Assembly: GCA_016124945.1 (NCBI GenBank)
Contig: WGMT01000002.1
Span: 1 to 64,000, forward strand
Length of the DNA: 64,000 nt
Direction of reading: 5' to 3'
Source of the DNA: a bacterium
GTDB lineage: Bacteria > Chloroflexota > Anaerolineae > Caldilineales > Caldilineaceae
Part shown: positions 19,675 through 30,400 of the stretch, in pieces
Position numbering within the stretch: position 1 is the first letter of the stretch
Layout: each line of letters starts with the position of its first letter
Program-made: the position numbers and the translations under genes
Notes under the pieces: generated by a model
Told to the model about the DNA's origin: nothing
Seen by the model: the letters and a program-made list of their open reading frames with translations, nothing else
The model's database searches: none

Positions 19675-22600
19675 ATGCTTCACCTAAATTTACTTGGCCC
19701 GATTCTCCTGAGTTCCGGCAATGGAGAGCAGGTCCGCCTTTCTCGACGTAAAGAGGAAGCCTTGTTGGCTTACCTCGCCACCGAACACAGCCATGCTCAC
19801 AACCGTGAATACCTCATAGGGCTGCTCTGGCCCGATTTCCCCAGTGACAAGGCGCGTCTGAACCTACGCGTTAATTTTTCGAACCTCAAGAAGCGGCTCA
19901 AACCATGGGGCATTGATGGGTTGTTCCAGGCCACAGACTTGGAAATCCAACTGCGCGTCGGCGCGTGTTACCTGGATGTCGTCGAGTTTATGCAGCTACT
20001 GCACAACGGGCACAACCATCCGCACCGTGCCGATGAACTCTGCGAACTTTGCAGGCCGGATTTTGCACGCGCCGTGGATCTCTACCGCGGCCCATTCGTC
20101 GACGGCCTCTATGTTGATGAGTGCGTGGCGTATGAAGAGTGGCTGTTTATGCAGCGCGAACGGTTTCGTGTGTTGCATCTGAATGCCCTTGGGAAACTGG
20201 CGCGCTATCATCAGCACAACAACGAACCGGCTGTTGCGCTGACCTATGCCCACCGTGAGTTGGAAGTCGATCCACTACGCGAGCCGGCGCACCTGCAGAT
20301 CATGCAGATCCACCTGGCCCAGGGAGACCGCGCCGCTGCTTTGCGCCAGTACGAACGCTGCCACACCGTGCTCGAGGACGAACTGGGGCTGGCGCCGTCG
20401 ATTGAGATCCAGGAACTCCACAGGCAGATCCAGGCAAGGCCTGCGCTGCAACCGGTGGTCGCGCCGCCGCCGAACCAAGTGTCGTCGGCCCACGTGCCGC
20501 CGCGTCCCGATCAGGCGCACGTGCCGGTCTACCTGACACCCTTCGTCGGTCGCCAGGACGAACTCGATCTGTTGGCGGAACGTCTTCAGAACGGCGCCTA
20601 TCGGTTGATTTCGCTGGTGGGTGCAGGGGGTATCGGCAAGACGCGACTGGCGGTAGAGGCGGCGCTGCGCCAGGTTGATCACTTCGCCGATGGGGTCTAT
20701 TTTGCGCTGCTGGCGTCGGTACAGCAGGCCAGGGACGTGGCAGATGCGCTGGCCGTTGCACTTGGCATTACGTTCCATGCGGCTGACCGCACGGTACACG
20801 ATCAACTCCTCGACTGGCTGGGGACACGCCGGCTGTTGCTGGTTATCGACAACTTCGAGCATCTGCTTGACGCCACACCGCTGTTGTTGGCGATCCTACA
20901 TGCCGCGCCACACGTGACTTTGCTTGTCACCAGCCGCGAACCGCTAAGCATGCAGGTCGAAGACCTGATCCGCCTGACCGGCCTGTCTGTCCCCGAAACA
21001 GATGCTTTTGGAGAGGTGAGCCAGGCGACGTCGGTGCGCCTCTTCGTGGATCGCGCGTACCGCACGAACAAGTCTTTCCGCCTACACGCGGACAATGCCG
21101 CGGATGTGGCGGACCTCTGCCGTCTGCTTGAGGGGCGCCCTCTGGGGATTGAACTGGCGGCGGCGCACACGGCGACCCGCCCCTGTCGCAAGATCGCAGA
21201 GGCCATCCGTGCCGATCTCGATTTCCTGGCCGTGAATATGGTCGATGTCCAGGCTCGGCATCGCAGCCTGCGCGCCGTCTTCGAGCAGAGCTGGCAGGCG
21301 CTCACCCCCACAGAACAGAACTGCTTGTCTCGGCTTTCGCTCTTTCATAACGCATTCCGCCTGGATGCTGCTATTGCCGTGGCCGGCGCTTCGGTATCAA
21401 CCTTGACGCGCCTCTCCAACGCTCACTTGATCGAACGCCACGAAGATGGCGAACGCTTTCAAATGCATGAATTGTTGCGCCAGTTCGCTGCCGATAAGTT
21501 GACGCGTTCACTGCCTGATCCGGTGGCGCTACGCCGTCGCCACGCTGAATATTTCCTCACCTGGTTGAGCGGCCGGAAGCAGATCCTACAGGGCATCCAG
21601 CCGCGCCAAAACGCCGAACTCATTCAATCCGCCCTCGAAGACGTGCGTTCGGCCTGGCAGTGGGCATCCTCGACGCAGACGCTCGATCTGGTGGCGCGGG
21701 CGTTGCCGGTTCTATCGGCCTTCTTTGAACTGCGGGGTATGTACAGTACCGGTGAGCAACTTCTTCAAGAGGCACTAAATCGCCTCCCAGAAGAAGACGA
21801 AGCCCTGCGTGTGCAGATCATGGCGGAATTGGGCCGCATGCTGGCGGAACAAGGCAAGGTGGATGCGGCGCTTTCGGTTCTCAATCAATGTATCGGCCTG
21901 GCGGAGGCACTTTACGACAGCTACAGCGCCGGTGCTGCCAAAATGTCGCTGGCCAGGCTCTATGTCACCACCGGCAGTCTCCCCCACGCTATCCGCATTC
22001 TACAGAGTGCGGTAGCCGCTTTGCCACCCGGCGAATTTTTGAACTTGCGTGTCGAGCTACTGATCTACCTGGCCCGATTTGAAGCACAATTGGGAACGTC
22101 TTCCCCTGTCTTACGACGCTTCGACGAGGCGCGCCGCCTGGTGGCGCAGACCGGCAACAAGGTGCAGGAACAGCGTCTGCATCTTTATCACGGCGTGGCC
22201 ATTCTTGATCAGAACGAGACCTTCGCCCGCCATTTGATCGAAAAAGCCCTGGCGCTATGTCCCGATACCGGTGATCGCGCACTGGAATCGCGTATCCTCA
22301 ACGCCTTGGGCTTTCTGGCGGCCTGGCGCGGTGACTATCACGGCGCCATCGACTACCATCTGCGCGGGCTGGCAATCGTGGTCACTATGCAGGATGCCAT
22401 TCAGCAAAACCATGCACTGCACAACCTCTGTGTCGATTATTACGGCCTTGGCGACTACCCTCAGGCCTATCGCTATGGAATGGAAGCGCTAGATATTGCT
22501 GAAAGGAACGACCTGCTCGAAGGGATCGGCTATGCCCAACTGCACCTGGGGCACGTCCTGGCGGCGATGCACTGTTACGACGATGCCGACCACGCTTTCC

Positions 22601-22965
22601 GTGTGGCCAAAGATGTTTTCGGCCGGCAGGAACGGCTTCCCCTTGTGGTCGAAGCCAGCGCCGGATTAGGCCATATCAAGCAGTTGCGCAGCAACCTGTC
22701 CGCCGCGCTGGTGCATGTAGAAATCGTCTGCCCCTATCTTCTGCCTAGCCTGATCGAAGGAATGGACCAACCAACGCGCGTCTTCCTGCACTGCTTTCAG
22801 GTCCTCGCCGCCGCAAAAGACAGCCGCGCCCACGAGATCCTGGACGCGGCCTACCGTTACATTCAATCCCGCGCCGTCCGCCTCGAACCGGCGGACCGCG
22901 AACGTTTCCTCAGCGCCGTCCCCGCCAATCGGGCTATCATGGCGGCGTGGACAGCCGCTACCTGA
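19675..22965 (+). CDS. SARP/BTAD-family transcriptional activator with NB-ARC ATPase and TPR regions (regulator 1)
   Basis: 1096 aa. Residues 1-95 form an OmpR/PhoB-like winged helix (MLHLNLLGP start, LLWPD). Residues about 96-255 are a bacterial transcriptional activation domain. Residues about 290-560 are a STAND-type NB-ARC ATPase: FVGRQDELDLL, Walker A GAGGIGKTRL (316-325), Walker B LLLVIDNFEHLL (387-398), and a REPL sensor. The rest is helical TPR-like sequence, likely a ligand or partner sensor. The BTAD carries H113-x-H115 with C123-x2-C126, a possible metal site shared with the second regulator. Such proteins act as ATP-switched cytoplasmic activators. It starts about 50 nt from a possible promoter and is divergent from the 64-aa ORF and the secreted genes, so a local target is plausible. 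Confidence 0.9.
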   Translation: MLHLNLLGPILLSSGNGEQVRLSRRKEEALLAYLATEHSHAHNREYLIGLLWPDFPSDKARLNLRVNFSNLKKRLKPWGIDGLFQATDLEIQLRVGACYLDVVEFMQLLHNGHNHPHRADELCELCRPDFARAVDLYRGPFVDGLYVDECVAYEEWLFMQRERFRVLHLNALGKLARYHQHNNEPAVALTYAHRELEVDPLREPAHLQIMQIHLAQGDRAAALRQYERCHTVLEDELGLAPSIEIQELHRQIQARPALQPVVAPPPNQVSSAHVPPRPDQAHVPVYLTPFVGRQDELDLLAERLQNGAYRLISLVGAGGIGKTRLAVEAALRQVDHFADGVYFALLASVQQARDVADALAVALGITFHAADRTVHDQLLDWLGTRRLLLVIDNFEHLLDATPLLLAILHAAPHVTLLVTSREPLSMQVEDLIRLTGLSVPETDAFGEVSQATSVRLFVDRAYRTNKSFRLHADNAADVADLCRLLEGRPLGIELAAAHTATRPCRKIAEAIRADLDFLAVNMVDVQARHRSLRAVFEQSWQALTPTEQNCLSRLSLFHNAFRLDAAIAVAGASVSTLTRLSNAHLIERHEDGERFQMHELLRQFAADKLTRSLPDPVALRRRHAEYFLTWLSGRKQILQGIQPRQNAELIQSALEDVRSAWQWASSTQTLDLVARALPVLSAFFELRGMYSTGEQLLQEALNRLPEEDEALRVQIMAELGRMLAEQGKVDAALSVLNQCIGLAEALYDSYSAGAAKMSLARLYVTTGSLPHAIRILQSAVAALPPGEFLNLRVELLIYLARFEAQLGTSSPVLRRFDEARRLVAQTGNKVQEQRLHLYHGVAILDQNETFARHLIEKALALCPDTGDRALESRILNALGFLAAWRGDYHGAIDYHLRGLAIVVTMQDAIQQNHALHNLCVDYYGLGDYPQAYRYGMEALDIAERNDLLEGIGYAQLHLGHVLAAMHCYDDADHAFRVAKDVFGRQERLPLVVEASAGLGHIKQLRSNLSAALVHVEIVCPYLLPSLIEGMDQPTRVFLHCFQVLAAAKDSRAHEILDAAYRYIQSRAVRLEPADRERFLSAVPANRAIMAAWTAAT

Positions 22966-23081
22966 GAAAACATACCCCAAGTTATATCCACTCGCCTATA
23001 CCTCGATCTATTGTCCCCTGGAACGATCTCGCGTACGCTGCCAATCAGAAACTGATATTGCCAATAGTTTCACCCAGTGCT

Positions 23082-23157
23082 GGGGACTTTACGGCGCACC
23101 GAGACGGCAAAGCCATGTGGTCGTCACGTCCTTCGGGAAGTCCCCGGCCTTTTTGGA
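23082..23157 (+). promoter_or_regulatory. Structured leader or attenuator-like element upstream of the universal stress gene
   Basis: GGGGACTT (23082-23089) pairs with AAGTCCCC (23138-23145). Inside, CCGAGACG can pair with CGTCCTTCGG with bulges, and a GGCAAAGCC box lies in the loop region. The outer stem is followed by GGCC and TTTTT (23150-23154), then the GAGGAG ribosome binding site. A stem plus T-run just before an SD suggests attenuation. I do not recognise the RNA class; the CAAAGCC box recalls one half of the c-di-GMP-I motif, but the rest does not fit. Bases 22966-23081 hold nothing I recognise. Confidence 0.4.
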
Positions 23158-23172
23158 TCGAGGAGAACTCCT

Positions 23173-24138
23173 ATGTTCGACCGAATATTAGTGCCATTGG
23201 ACGGATCGTCTCTGGCCGAGTGTGTGTTGCCCCATCTCGTCGCCCTAGCCAGGACCTTCGACGCCGAAGTCGAACTGGTTCACGTGCTGGCGTGTAATGG
23301 CGGCAAAGGCGGCGCGCCGATTGATCCGCTAAGTTGGGAGATCCGCAAAGCCGAGGCCCGTTCGTATTTAGACGAAGTGTACGCACGTCTGACCGAAGCC
23401 GACATCGACAACGTTTCCGTCAACTTGCTTGAGGGAGAACCGGCTCAGCGCATTGTGGAATTCGCCCAGAGCCGCGATATTGACCTTATTGTCCTCAGCA
23501 GTCATGGACAGGCAGGGCTGAACCGTTGGAATGTGAGTAGTGTCGTGCGTAAGGTGATTCAGTGTGCCAATCGCTCGATCTTCCTCGTGCGCGCCTACAC
23601 TGCACCTGAAACCGAATCACCCTTTACATCTGAGCATGCTTACAAACGCCTGCTCGTCCCTGTAGACGGGTCACGTCGCGCTGAGTGCGCGCTCAACATT
23701 GCCGTGACGGTTGCACGCGCCCACGAGGCTGAACTGCTACTCGGCCATGTGGTCGCCAAACCCGAGATGCCCAGCCGGGTCCCCCTCTCCACCGAAGACA
23801 ACGCCCTGCTTGAACGCTTCACCGAGCGCTGCCGAGACGCCGGGGCCGACTACCTTGAACAACTGCGCGGTCGGCTCTCCATGAACTTCGAGGCGTTGCT
23901 CTCCGTCAGCGACGACCGCATTGCCGCCCTACATGCTCTGGTCGACGAACAGTGCGCCGATCTGGTTGTTCTCTGCGCGCATGGCTTCTCGGGCAAGTCT
24001 AAGTGGCCCTTCGGCAGCGTTGCCACCAGCTTCATCGAGTATGGAACAACGCCGCTGCTCATGGTCCAGGATCTCGACCCCAACAGCCTCGAAGCCACAC
24101 ACGCCGAACTGGCCGCCGCCGAAACCAAGGGGCACTGA
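23173..24138 (+). CDS. Tandem universal stress protein (two UspA domains)
   Basis: I chose ATG 23173 because GAGGAGA sits just upstream and MFDRILVPLDGSSLAE is a canonical Usp start; a longer reading from 23077 would consume the leader. 321 aa. Domain 1 spans about residues 1-145, domain 2 about 155-305 (RLLVPVDGSRRAE). The nucleotide-binding loop is complete in domain 2 (HGFSGKSKWPFGSVA) but altered in domain 1 (HGQAGLNRWNVSSV, where the final Gly is Ser), so domain 2 is the likelier ATP binder. Usp proteins are soluble cytoplasmic stress-survival factors. The gene is 207 nt after regulator 1 on the same strand; the leader suggests separate control. Confidence 0.92.
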   Translation: MFDRILVPLDGSSLAECVLPHLVALARTFDAEVELVHVLACNGGKGGAPIDPLSWEIRKAEARSYLDEVYARLTEADIDNVSVNLLEGEPAQRIVEFAQSRDIDLIVLSSHGQAGLNRWNVSSVVRKVIQCANRSIFLVRAYTAPETESPFTSEHAYKRLLVPVDGSRRAECALNIAVTVARAHEAELLLGHVVAKPEMPSRVPLSTEDNALLERFTERCRDAGADYLEQLRGRLSMNFEALLSVSDDRIAALHALVDEQCADLVVLCAHGFSGKSKWPFGSVATSFIEYGTTPLLMVQDLDPNSLEATHAELAAAETKGH

Positions 24139-24167
24139 CGATCCACTGAAAAAGGAGAGGGGAGATT

Positions 24168-24355
24168 TGATCCACGAAGACACACCAAGAGACACAGATA
24201 TAGAGAAAGAGGGACACGGATTTCAGGATTTTGGGAATTTTGACTTGGAAATCTTCCTTTCTGAAACCCTGCAAACCCTGCAAATCCTGAAATCCGTGTC
24301 CTCTATTCTGTGTCTCTCTGCCTTCGTGTCTCTCTTGGTGTGCCTTTGTGGATCA
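24168..24355. repeat. Long imperfect inverted repeat between the Usp and glucan synthase genes
   Basis: The two flanks (from 24168 inward and from 24355 inward) are reverse complements with several mismatches and a length difference. The shared core reads TGATCCAC..CACACCAAGAGACAC and GACACGGATTTCAGGATT on the top strand. The cruciform fills nearly all of the 24139-24388 gap. It may end transcription of the Usp gene or be a degenerate mobile palindromic repeat. No ORF is credible here. Confidence 0.7.
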
Positions 24356-24445
24356 CTCTCTGTTCTCCGTCACTGAAAGGAACCGACCCTGTCGGACGTA
24401 GACTTAACTGCTGTAGAGGATGCTACCAACCGCGCAGCCCGCCAA

Positions 24446-27400
24446 TTGGCGGCGGACCATGCCACCGCTCCACAGCGGAGTAGACAGACGCCGCTTCTAG
24501 ACAATCTTGCCGCGCAGGCGGATTTCTTGGGCCAGGCCCACGCCACCTTCACGCGCCAGGCCCAGGAAGAGACGATCCTCTCTTCTAACGCCGCCGAATG
24601 GGTGTTGGACAATTTTTACATCGTGCAGCAGGCGCTCAACCTGATCAAAACGGACATGCCGCCCTCCTACTACCGCGAACTGCCCAAACTGTCGGCGGGG
24701 ACGTGGGCGGGTTATCCACGCGTCTACGCCGTGGCCCGCGCCATCATCGCCCACGAGGACGCCCGCATCACCCACGCTCCGCTGGAAGCGTTTGTACACA
24801 ACTACCAGGAGGTGCAGCCGCTGCGCACCGGCGAAATCTGGGCGCTCCCCATCATGCTGCGCATCGGCATCATCGAAACGCTTACCCATGCCGTCGCCGA
24901 CGTCCTGACCGTGGCGCCGCCTGATCCTATTGACCCGCCCGTCGCCGTTGCCGCGCTCCCGGCGGATACCCTGGTTGGCAACTGCGTCCTCAGCCTGCGC
25001 ATGCTGGCCGCTGAAGATTGGAAAGCGTTCTTCGAGCATGTCAGCCTGGTGGAGCAGACGTTGACCGATGACCCCGCCGGCATCTACCCGCATATGGAGT
25101 TTGAAACCCGCGACCACTACCGCAAGGAAGTGGAAGCGTTGGCCCGCGCCGCCGACCTCAGCGAAGTAGACGTTGCCCTCAAGGCCATCCACCTGGCCCG
25201 CCAGGACGTCGATGCGCCGCCTACCGAACAGGATCGCCGTCGCCACGTCGGCTATTACCTCGTCGACGAGGGGCGCATCCGCCTCGAAGACGAACTGCAC
25301 CACGTACCCGCGCCAGGAATCCGCCTGCGCCGCTTCTTCTACCGCGCCCATCCTGCCGTCACCTACGTGGGCGGCATCGGGCTGGTGACGCTGATCCTGC
25401 TGGCACTGCTGCTGGGCTATGCCCTCCTCTCCGGTGCCGGGCCGCTGATCGTCGTCCTCGTGGCCACGGTGACCGTGATCCCCGCCGTCACCTTTGCCAC
25501 GGGGCTGGTGAACTGGTTGATCACCTCCACCACCGCGCCGCGCCTGCTGCCCAAACTTAGCTACGAAGACGGCGTCCCCGAAGACGCCCGCAGCATGGTC
25601 GTCGTTCCCACGCTGCTTGCCGGCGTCGATGACGTGGCTCCGCTGCTCAGTGAACTCGAACAGCACTACCTACGCAACGCCGATCCCAACGTCTACTTCG
25701 GCCTGCTCACCGACTTCACCGACGCGCCCACCCAGGAACAACCCACCGACGCCGAAATCGTGCGCGCCGCCGCCGACGGCATCCGCGCCCTCAACCGGCG
25801 CTACCCCGGCGATCCCTTCTACCTCTTTCACCGCCAAAGGCTGTGGAACGCGCAGGAAGGCGTCTGGATGGGCTGGGAACGTAAGCGTGGCAAGCTCGAA
25901 GAGTTCAACCGGCTTCTCCTTAACCACGGCGACATCACCTATGCCGAGCAGGTGGGCGACCTGTCGCGTCTGCATTCCATCCGGTTCGTCATCACACTGG
26001 ACGAAGACACCGTCCTGCCGCGGGACGCCGCCCGCCGCCTGATCGGCGCGCTGGCCCACCCGCTCAACTGCGCACGCTTTGCCGAGGACAATGGCGAAGT
26101 CACCGCCGGCTACACGCTGCTCCAGCCACGCACCGAGATCAAGCCGGTTAGCGCCACGCGTAGCCGCTTCAGCCGCATCTTTAGCGGCGTCTCCGGCCTG
26201 GATCTCTACAGCCACGCCGTCTCCGACATCTACCAGGATCTCTTCGGCGAAGGCATCTACGTCGGCAAAGGCATCTACGATGTCCACGCCCTGGCCCGTA
26301 GCCTCGAAGGACGTGTCCCCGAGAACGCGTTGCTCAGTCACGATCTCTTCGAAGGCATTTTGGGCCGCGCTGCGCTCGTCACCGATGTGGTGCTCTACGA
26401 AGAGTACCCCGCCGACTACCTCACCTACGCCCACCGCCGTCACCGCTGGATCCGCGGCGACTGGCAATTGCTGCCCTGGCTGCGCCGTCGTGTGCCGCAG
26501 CGCATACCCGAACGCACGGCCAACCCGCTCTCCTTCATCGACCGCTGGAAGGTTTTGGACAATTTACGCCGTAGCCTCGATGCCCCCGCCACCTTGCTCT
26601 GGCTGCTCAGCGCGTGGCTGTGGCTGCCCGGTTCGCCCCTCGTGTGGACGTTCGCGACCTTGCTCTTTTCGGCGGGGACGTTGGTGAGCAGCGTCTTCGG
26701 CGCGGTATTGCGTGGTGTGGGCGACGGCTTTATGCGTTCCCTGCGTCGTCAGTTTCAGCGCTGGATCATTATGTTGGTCTTCCTGCCCTACGAAGCAATC
26801 ATCGCCGTTCATGCCATCACGATTGTGATCCGGCGGCTCTTTTTCACCCATCGCCACCTCTTGCAGTGGACAACCGCTGCCAGCACTGCGTCGATTTTCG
26901 GCAGCAGCAACCGCACAGTCCTGGCCTGGCGCCACATGATCGGCGCGCCGATCATCGCCCTGGCCGCAGGCGCGGCGATCCTGTGGGCGCCTCCTGGCAC
27001 ATTCTTGGTGGCGCTGCCCTTCCTTGTGGCGTGGCTGTTTTCGCCGCAGTTGGCCGTCTGGCTCAGCCGTCGCGGCGAACGCCCTGCCGCGCCTCTGCGC
27101 CCCGCCGACGTGCAAGAATTGCGCAATGTGGCCCGCTCTACCTGGCTTTACTTTGAGCAATTTATGGGGCCGGTGGATCACTGGCTGCCGCCAGACCACT
27201 ACCAGGAAGATCCGCGTGGACTGGTGGCCCACCGCACATCGCCCACCAACATCGGCCTGGGGCTGCTCTCTACCCTGGCCGCCTATGATCTCGGCTACGT
27301 GGGCATGTGGGAACTCATCCTGCGCCTGGAAAACAGCCTGCAAGCCCTCGACGATCTAGAACAATACCGCGGGCATCTGCTCAACTGGTACGACACGCGC

Positions 27401-30400
27401 ACCCAAAAGCCGCTGCCGCCCCGTTACGTCTCTAGTGTGGACAGCGGCAACCTGGCCGCCTGTCTTATCGTTCTGCGCCAGGGTGTGCTCGATCTGCCTA
27501 ACGTCGCCCTGCCGCGCTGGGAACGCTGGCAAGGACTTGTTGACACCCTGGCCATGCTCGACACGGCTATGGACGACCTCTCCGAAGCGGCCCCTGACCC
27601 AATCGGCGAAATCGTGGCCTCGCTCAAAGAGCAGATCTTCCACATGCGCACGCAGACGCTGGATCGCCGCGATCACCCTGAACAGTGGACGCCGCTGCTG
27701 GCGTCTCTGGCCGAGGACGCCTGGCCGCGGCTCGAAGCCAATCTCGTTGGCTTGTTCGAGCAGCACAACCCGCCGCCGGCCGTCCTCCAGCGCATCCGCA
27801 TCTGGACGGAACGCGTCCGCCACGATCTCTTCGACATGCAACGGCGCATCGGCGCGCTCGTCCCCTGGTTAACGGCGCTGGAAGAAGCACCCCCCGTCAT
27901 CCATACCACCACCCAAGCCGCCAAAGAGGGTGCCCTGGCGCAGGCGTGGACCGAACTGGTGACGCTTTTCCCGCAGAGCACCAGGGTGGCCGATATCCTC
28001 GATCTGTGTGGTAGGGCCCGTCGTCCGCTGGCCGATCTGCACCACGCCGCCATGCATGCGGATCTCTCTCCCGAAGAAATCGCCGCTGTCCACGACTGGT
28101 GCGATTTCCTTTCCACCCGCCTCGACGAAGCCTGCGCCGCCGTCACCCGCCTGCTGGAAAGCATCCAGAGCATTGCCGACCGCTGCCAGGCCTGGGTCGA
28201 CGGCATGAACTTCACCTTCCTCTACGACAAGCAGCGTCGTGTCTTCCGCATTGGTTATAACGTGGACGCCGAAGTGCCCGATCCCAACTACTACGATCTG
28301 CTGGCGTCGGAATCGCGCAGCACCAGCCTTATTGCCATCGCCAAAGGGGACGTGCCGCAGAGCCATTGGCTGCACTTGGGCCGCCCAGTGACCTATGTTG
28401 AAGGTGGGATGGCGCTGATGTCGTGGAGTGGCACCATGTTCGAGTACCTTATGCCCATCTTGTGGACACGCCAATACCCGAACACGCTGCTGCATCAGAG
28501 CGCGCACACGGCCGTCCACGCCCACATGGCCTTCGCCCGCCAGAAGAAAGTGCCGTGGGGCATCTCTGAATCGGGCTACTACCGCTTTGATGCTGCCATG
28601 AACTACCAGTACCGCGCCTTTGGCGCGCCGCAACTCGGTTTCAAACGCGGCCTCGAAGAAGACACGGTCATCGCGCCTTACGCGTCGCTGCTGGCGCTGC
28701 CCCTCTACCCCAACGCCGTTATGGGCAACCTCAAACGGCTACGTGATCTGGGCATGTGGGGCGACTACGGGTTCTACGAAGCCATCGACTTCACCCCGTC
28801 GCGCCTGGCGCTGGGCCAGGAATCGGCGCGGGTGCGTTCGTTTATGGTCCATCACCAGGGCATGATCCTGCTTTCGGTGCTTAACGCCCTTAACGACGAT
28901 CTCATGGTGCGCCGCTTCCATGCTGATCCGCACATCCAGAGCGTGGAACTGCTGCTGCAAGAGCGCATCCCTGCCGGTGAAACGATGAACGAAGAACGCA
29001 CGACCGAAGAAGAGGCGCTGCAATCGGTGGCGCGGCCAATCACCGCCCAGCCCTGGTCGGTGCCCGTGGACACCCCCACACCGCAGGCGCATTTCCTCTC
29101 CAATGGTCGTTACGGCGTCCTCCTCACCAATGCCGGGGCTGGTTTCAGCCGCTGGCAGCAGACGGACCTTACACGCTGGCGCGCCGACACCACCTGCGAT
29201 GATTGGGGCACGTGGATCTACGTGCAAGCGTTGGATAGCGGCGATCTCTGGTCCGCGGCGGTACAACCTGTGATCGACGGCCACACCTGCGACGTCACCT
29301 TTGCGCCGCACAAAGTCGATTTTCAGTGTGAGCGGCAGCGCATCGCCACCCACACCGAAGTCACTGTGCCGCCGGGCGATGATCTCGAAATCCGCCGTGT
29401 GCGGGTAACCAACCAGAGCGACGAGCCACGCCGCCTGCGACTGGTCAGCTACGCCGAAATCGTGCTGGGGCAGCAGGATACCGACCGCCGACATCCAGCC
29501 TTCAACAAAATGTTCATTCAGGGCGATTATGCCGCAGACAAGCGCACCTTGATCTTCACCCGCCGCCCGCGCAGCCGTCACGAGATGCCGCCTTTCTTTG
29601 CTCACGCTGTGGTGGTGGAAGCAGGCCGCGATGCCGTCGTCCACCACGAAACAGATCGCGAACGCTTCTTGGGGCGCAACGGCCGCATTGACGCCCCCGC
29701 CGCGCTCACCAACGGCGGCGGTCTGACGGACAATGCCGGTCCTGTGCTCGATCCGATTGCTTCCTTTGCCGTGGAGATCGAACTGGAACCGCATACGACT
29801 GCGACGCTGGCCTTCCTCTCCGCCGCCGGCGTCAACCACGCCGACGTGATGACGTCGATTGAAAAGTACCGCGACTGGGCGCGGCTGGATCGCTCCTTTC
29901 GCCTGGCCGAAGCGCAGAGCGAACTAGAAATGCGCCAGTTGGAAGTGGACGGCGACACGCTGCAACGCTTCCAACAACTGCTTTCGCTGCTGCTCTACCC
30001 GTCCGCCGCTCTGCGGGCCGACATAGCGCAGATCACGGCCAACGCCCTGGGGCAATCGGGGCTGTGGCCCTACGCCATTTCGGGCGACTATCCACTTCTC
30101 CTGGCGCGCATCCACGGCGAAGAACACCTGGCCCTGGCGCGTGAACTGCTACAAGCCCACACCTACTGGCGTAACCGGGGCCTGCTGATCGACCTGGTGC
30201 TGGTCAATGAAGAAGCGGTGGGCTACAACCAGGAGTTGCAAGGACAACTGCGCCGCCTGCTCGACCGCATGAACAGCGATCACTGGGTCAACCGGCGTGG
30301 CGGCATCTTCCTCTTACAGCGGGGTGTCATGTCCGCGGCGGAACAGAATTTACTGTCTGCGGCGGCGCGGGTGGTGCTCGACGCCGATCGCGGGGACTTA

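Noticed and set aside
23082..23157. Identification as a c-di-GMP-I riboswitch
   Set aside because: Only a CAAAGCC-like box matches; the GGGCAAACC half and tetraloop receptor are not visible.
24497..25666. 389-codon ORF antisense to the glucan synthase
   Set aside because: Product is Gly/Asp/Arg-rich without motifs; the forward frame has family motifs throughout.
28739..29839. 366-codon ORF antisense to the glucan synthase
   Set aside because: Shadow of high-GC coding sequence with no recognisable domain or ribosome binding context.
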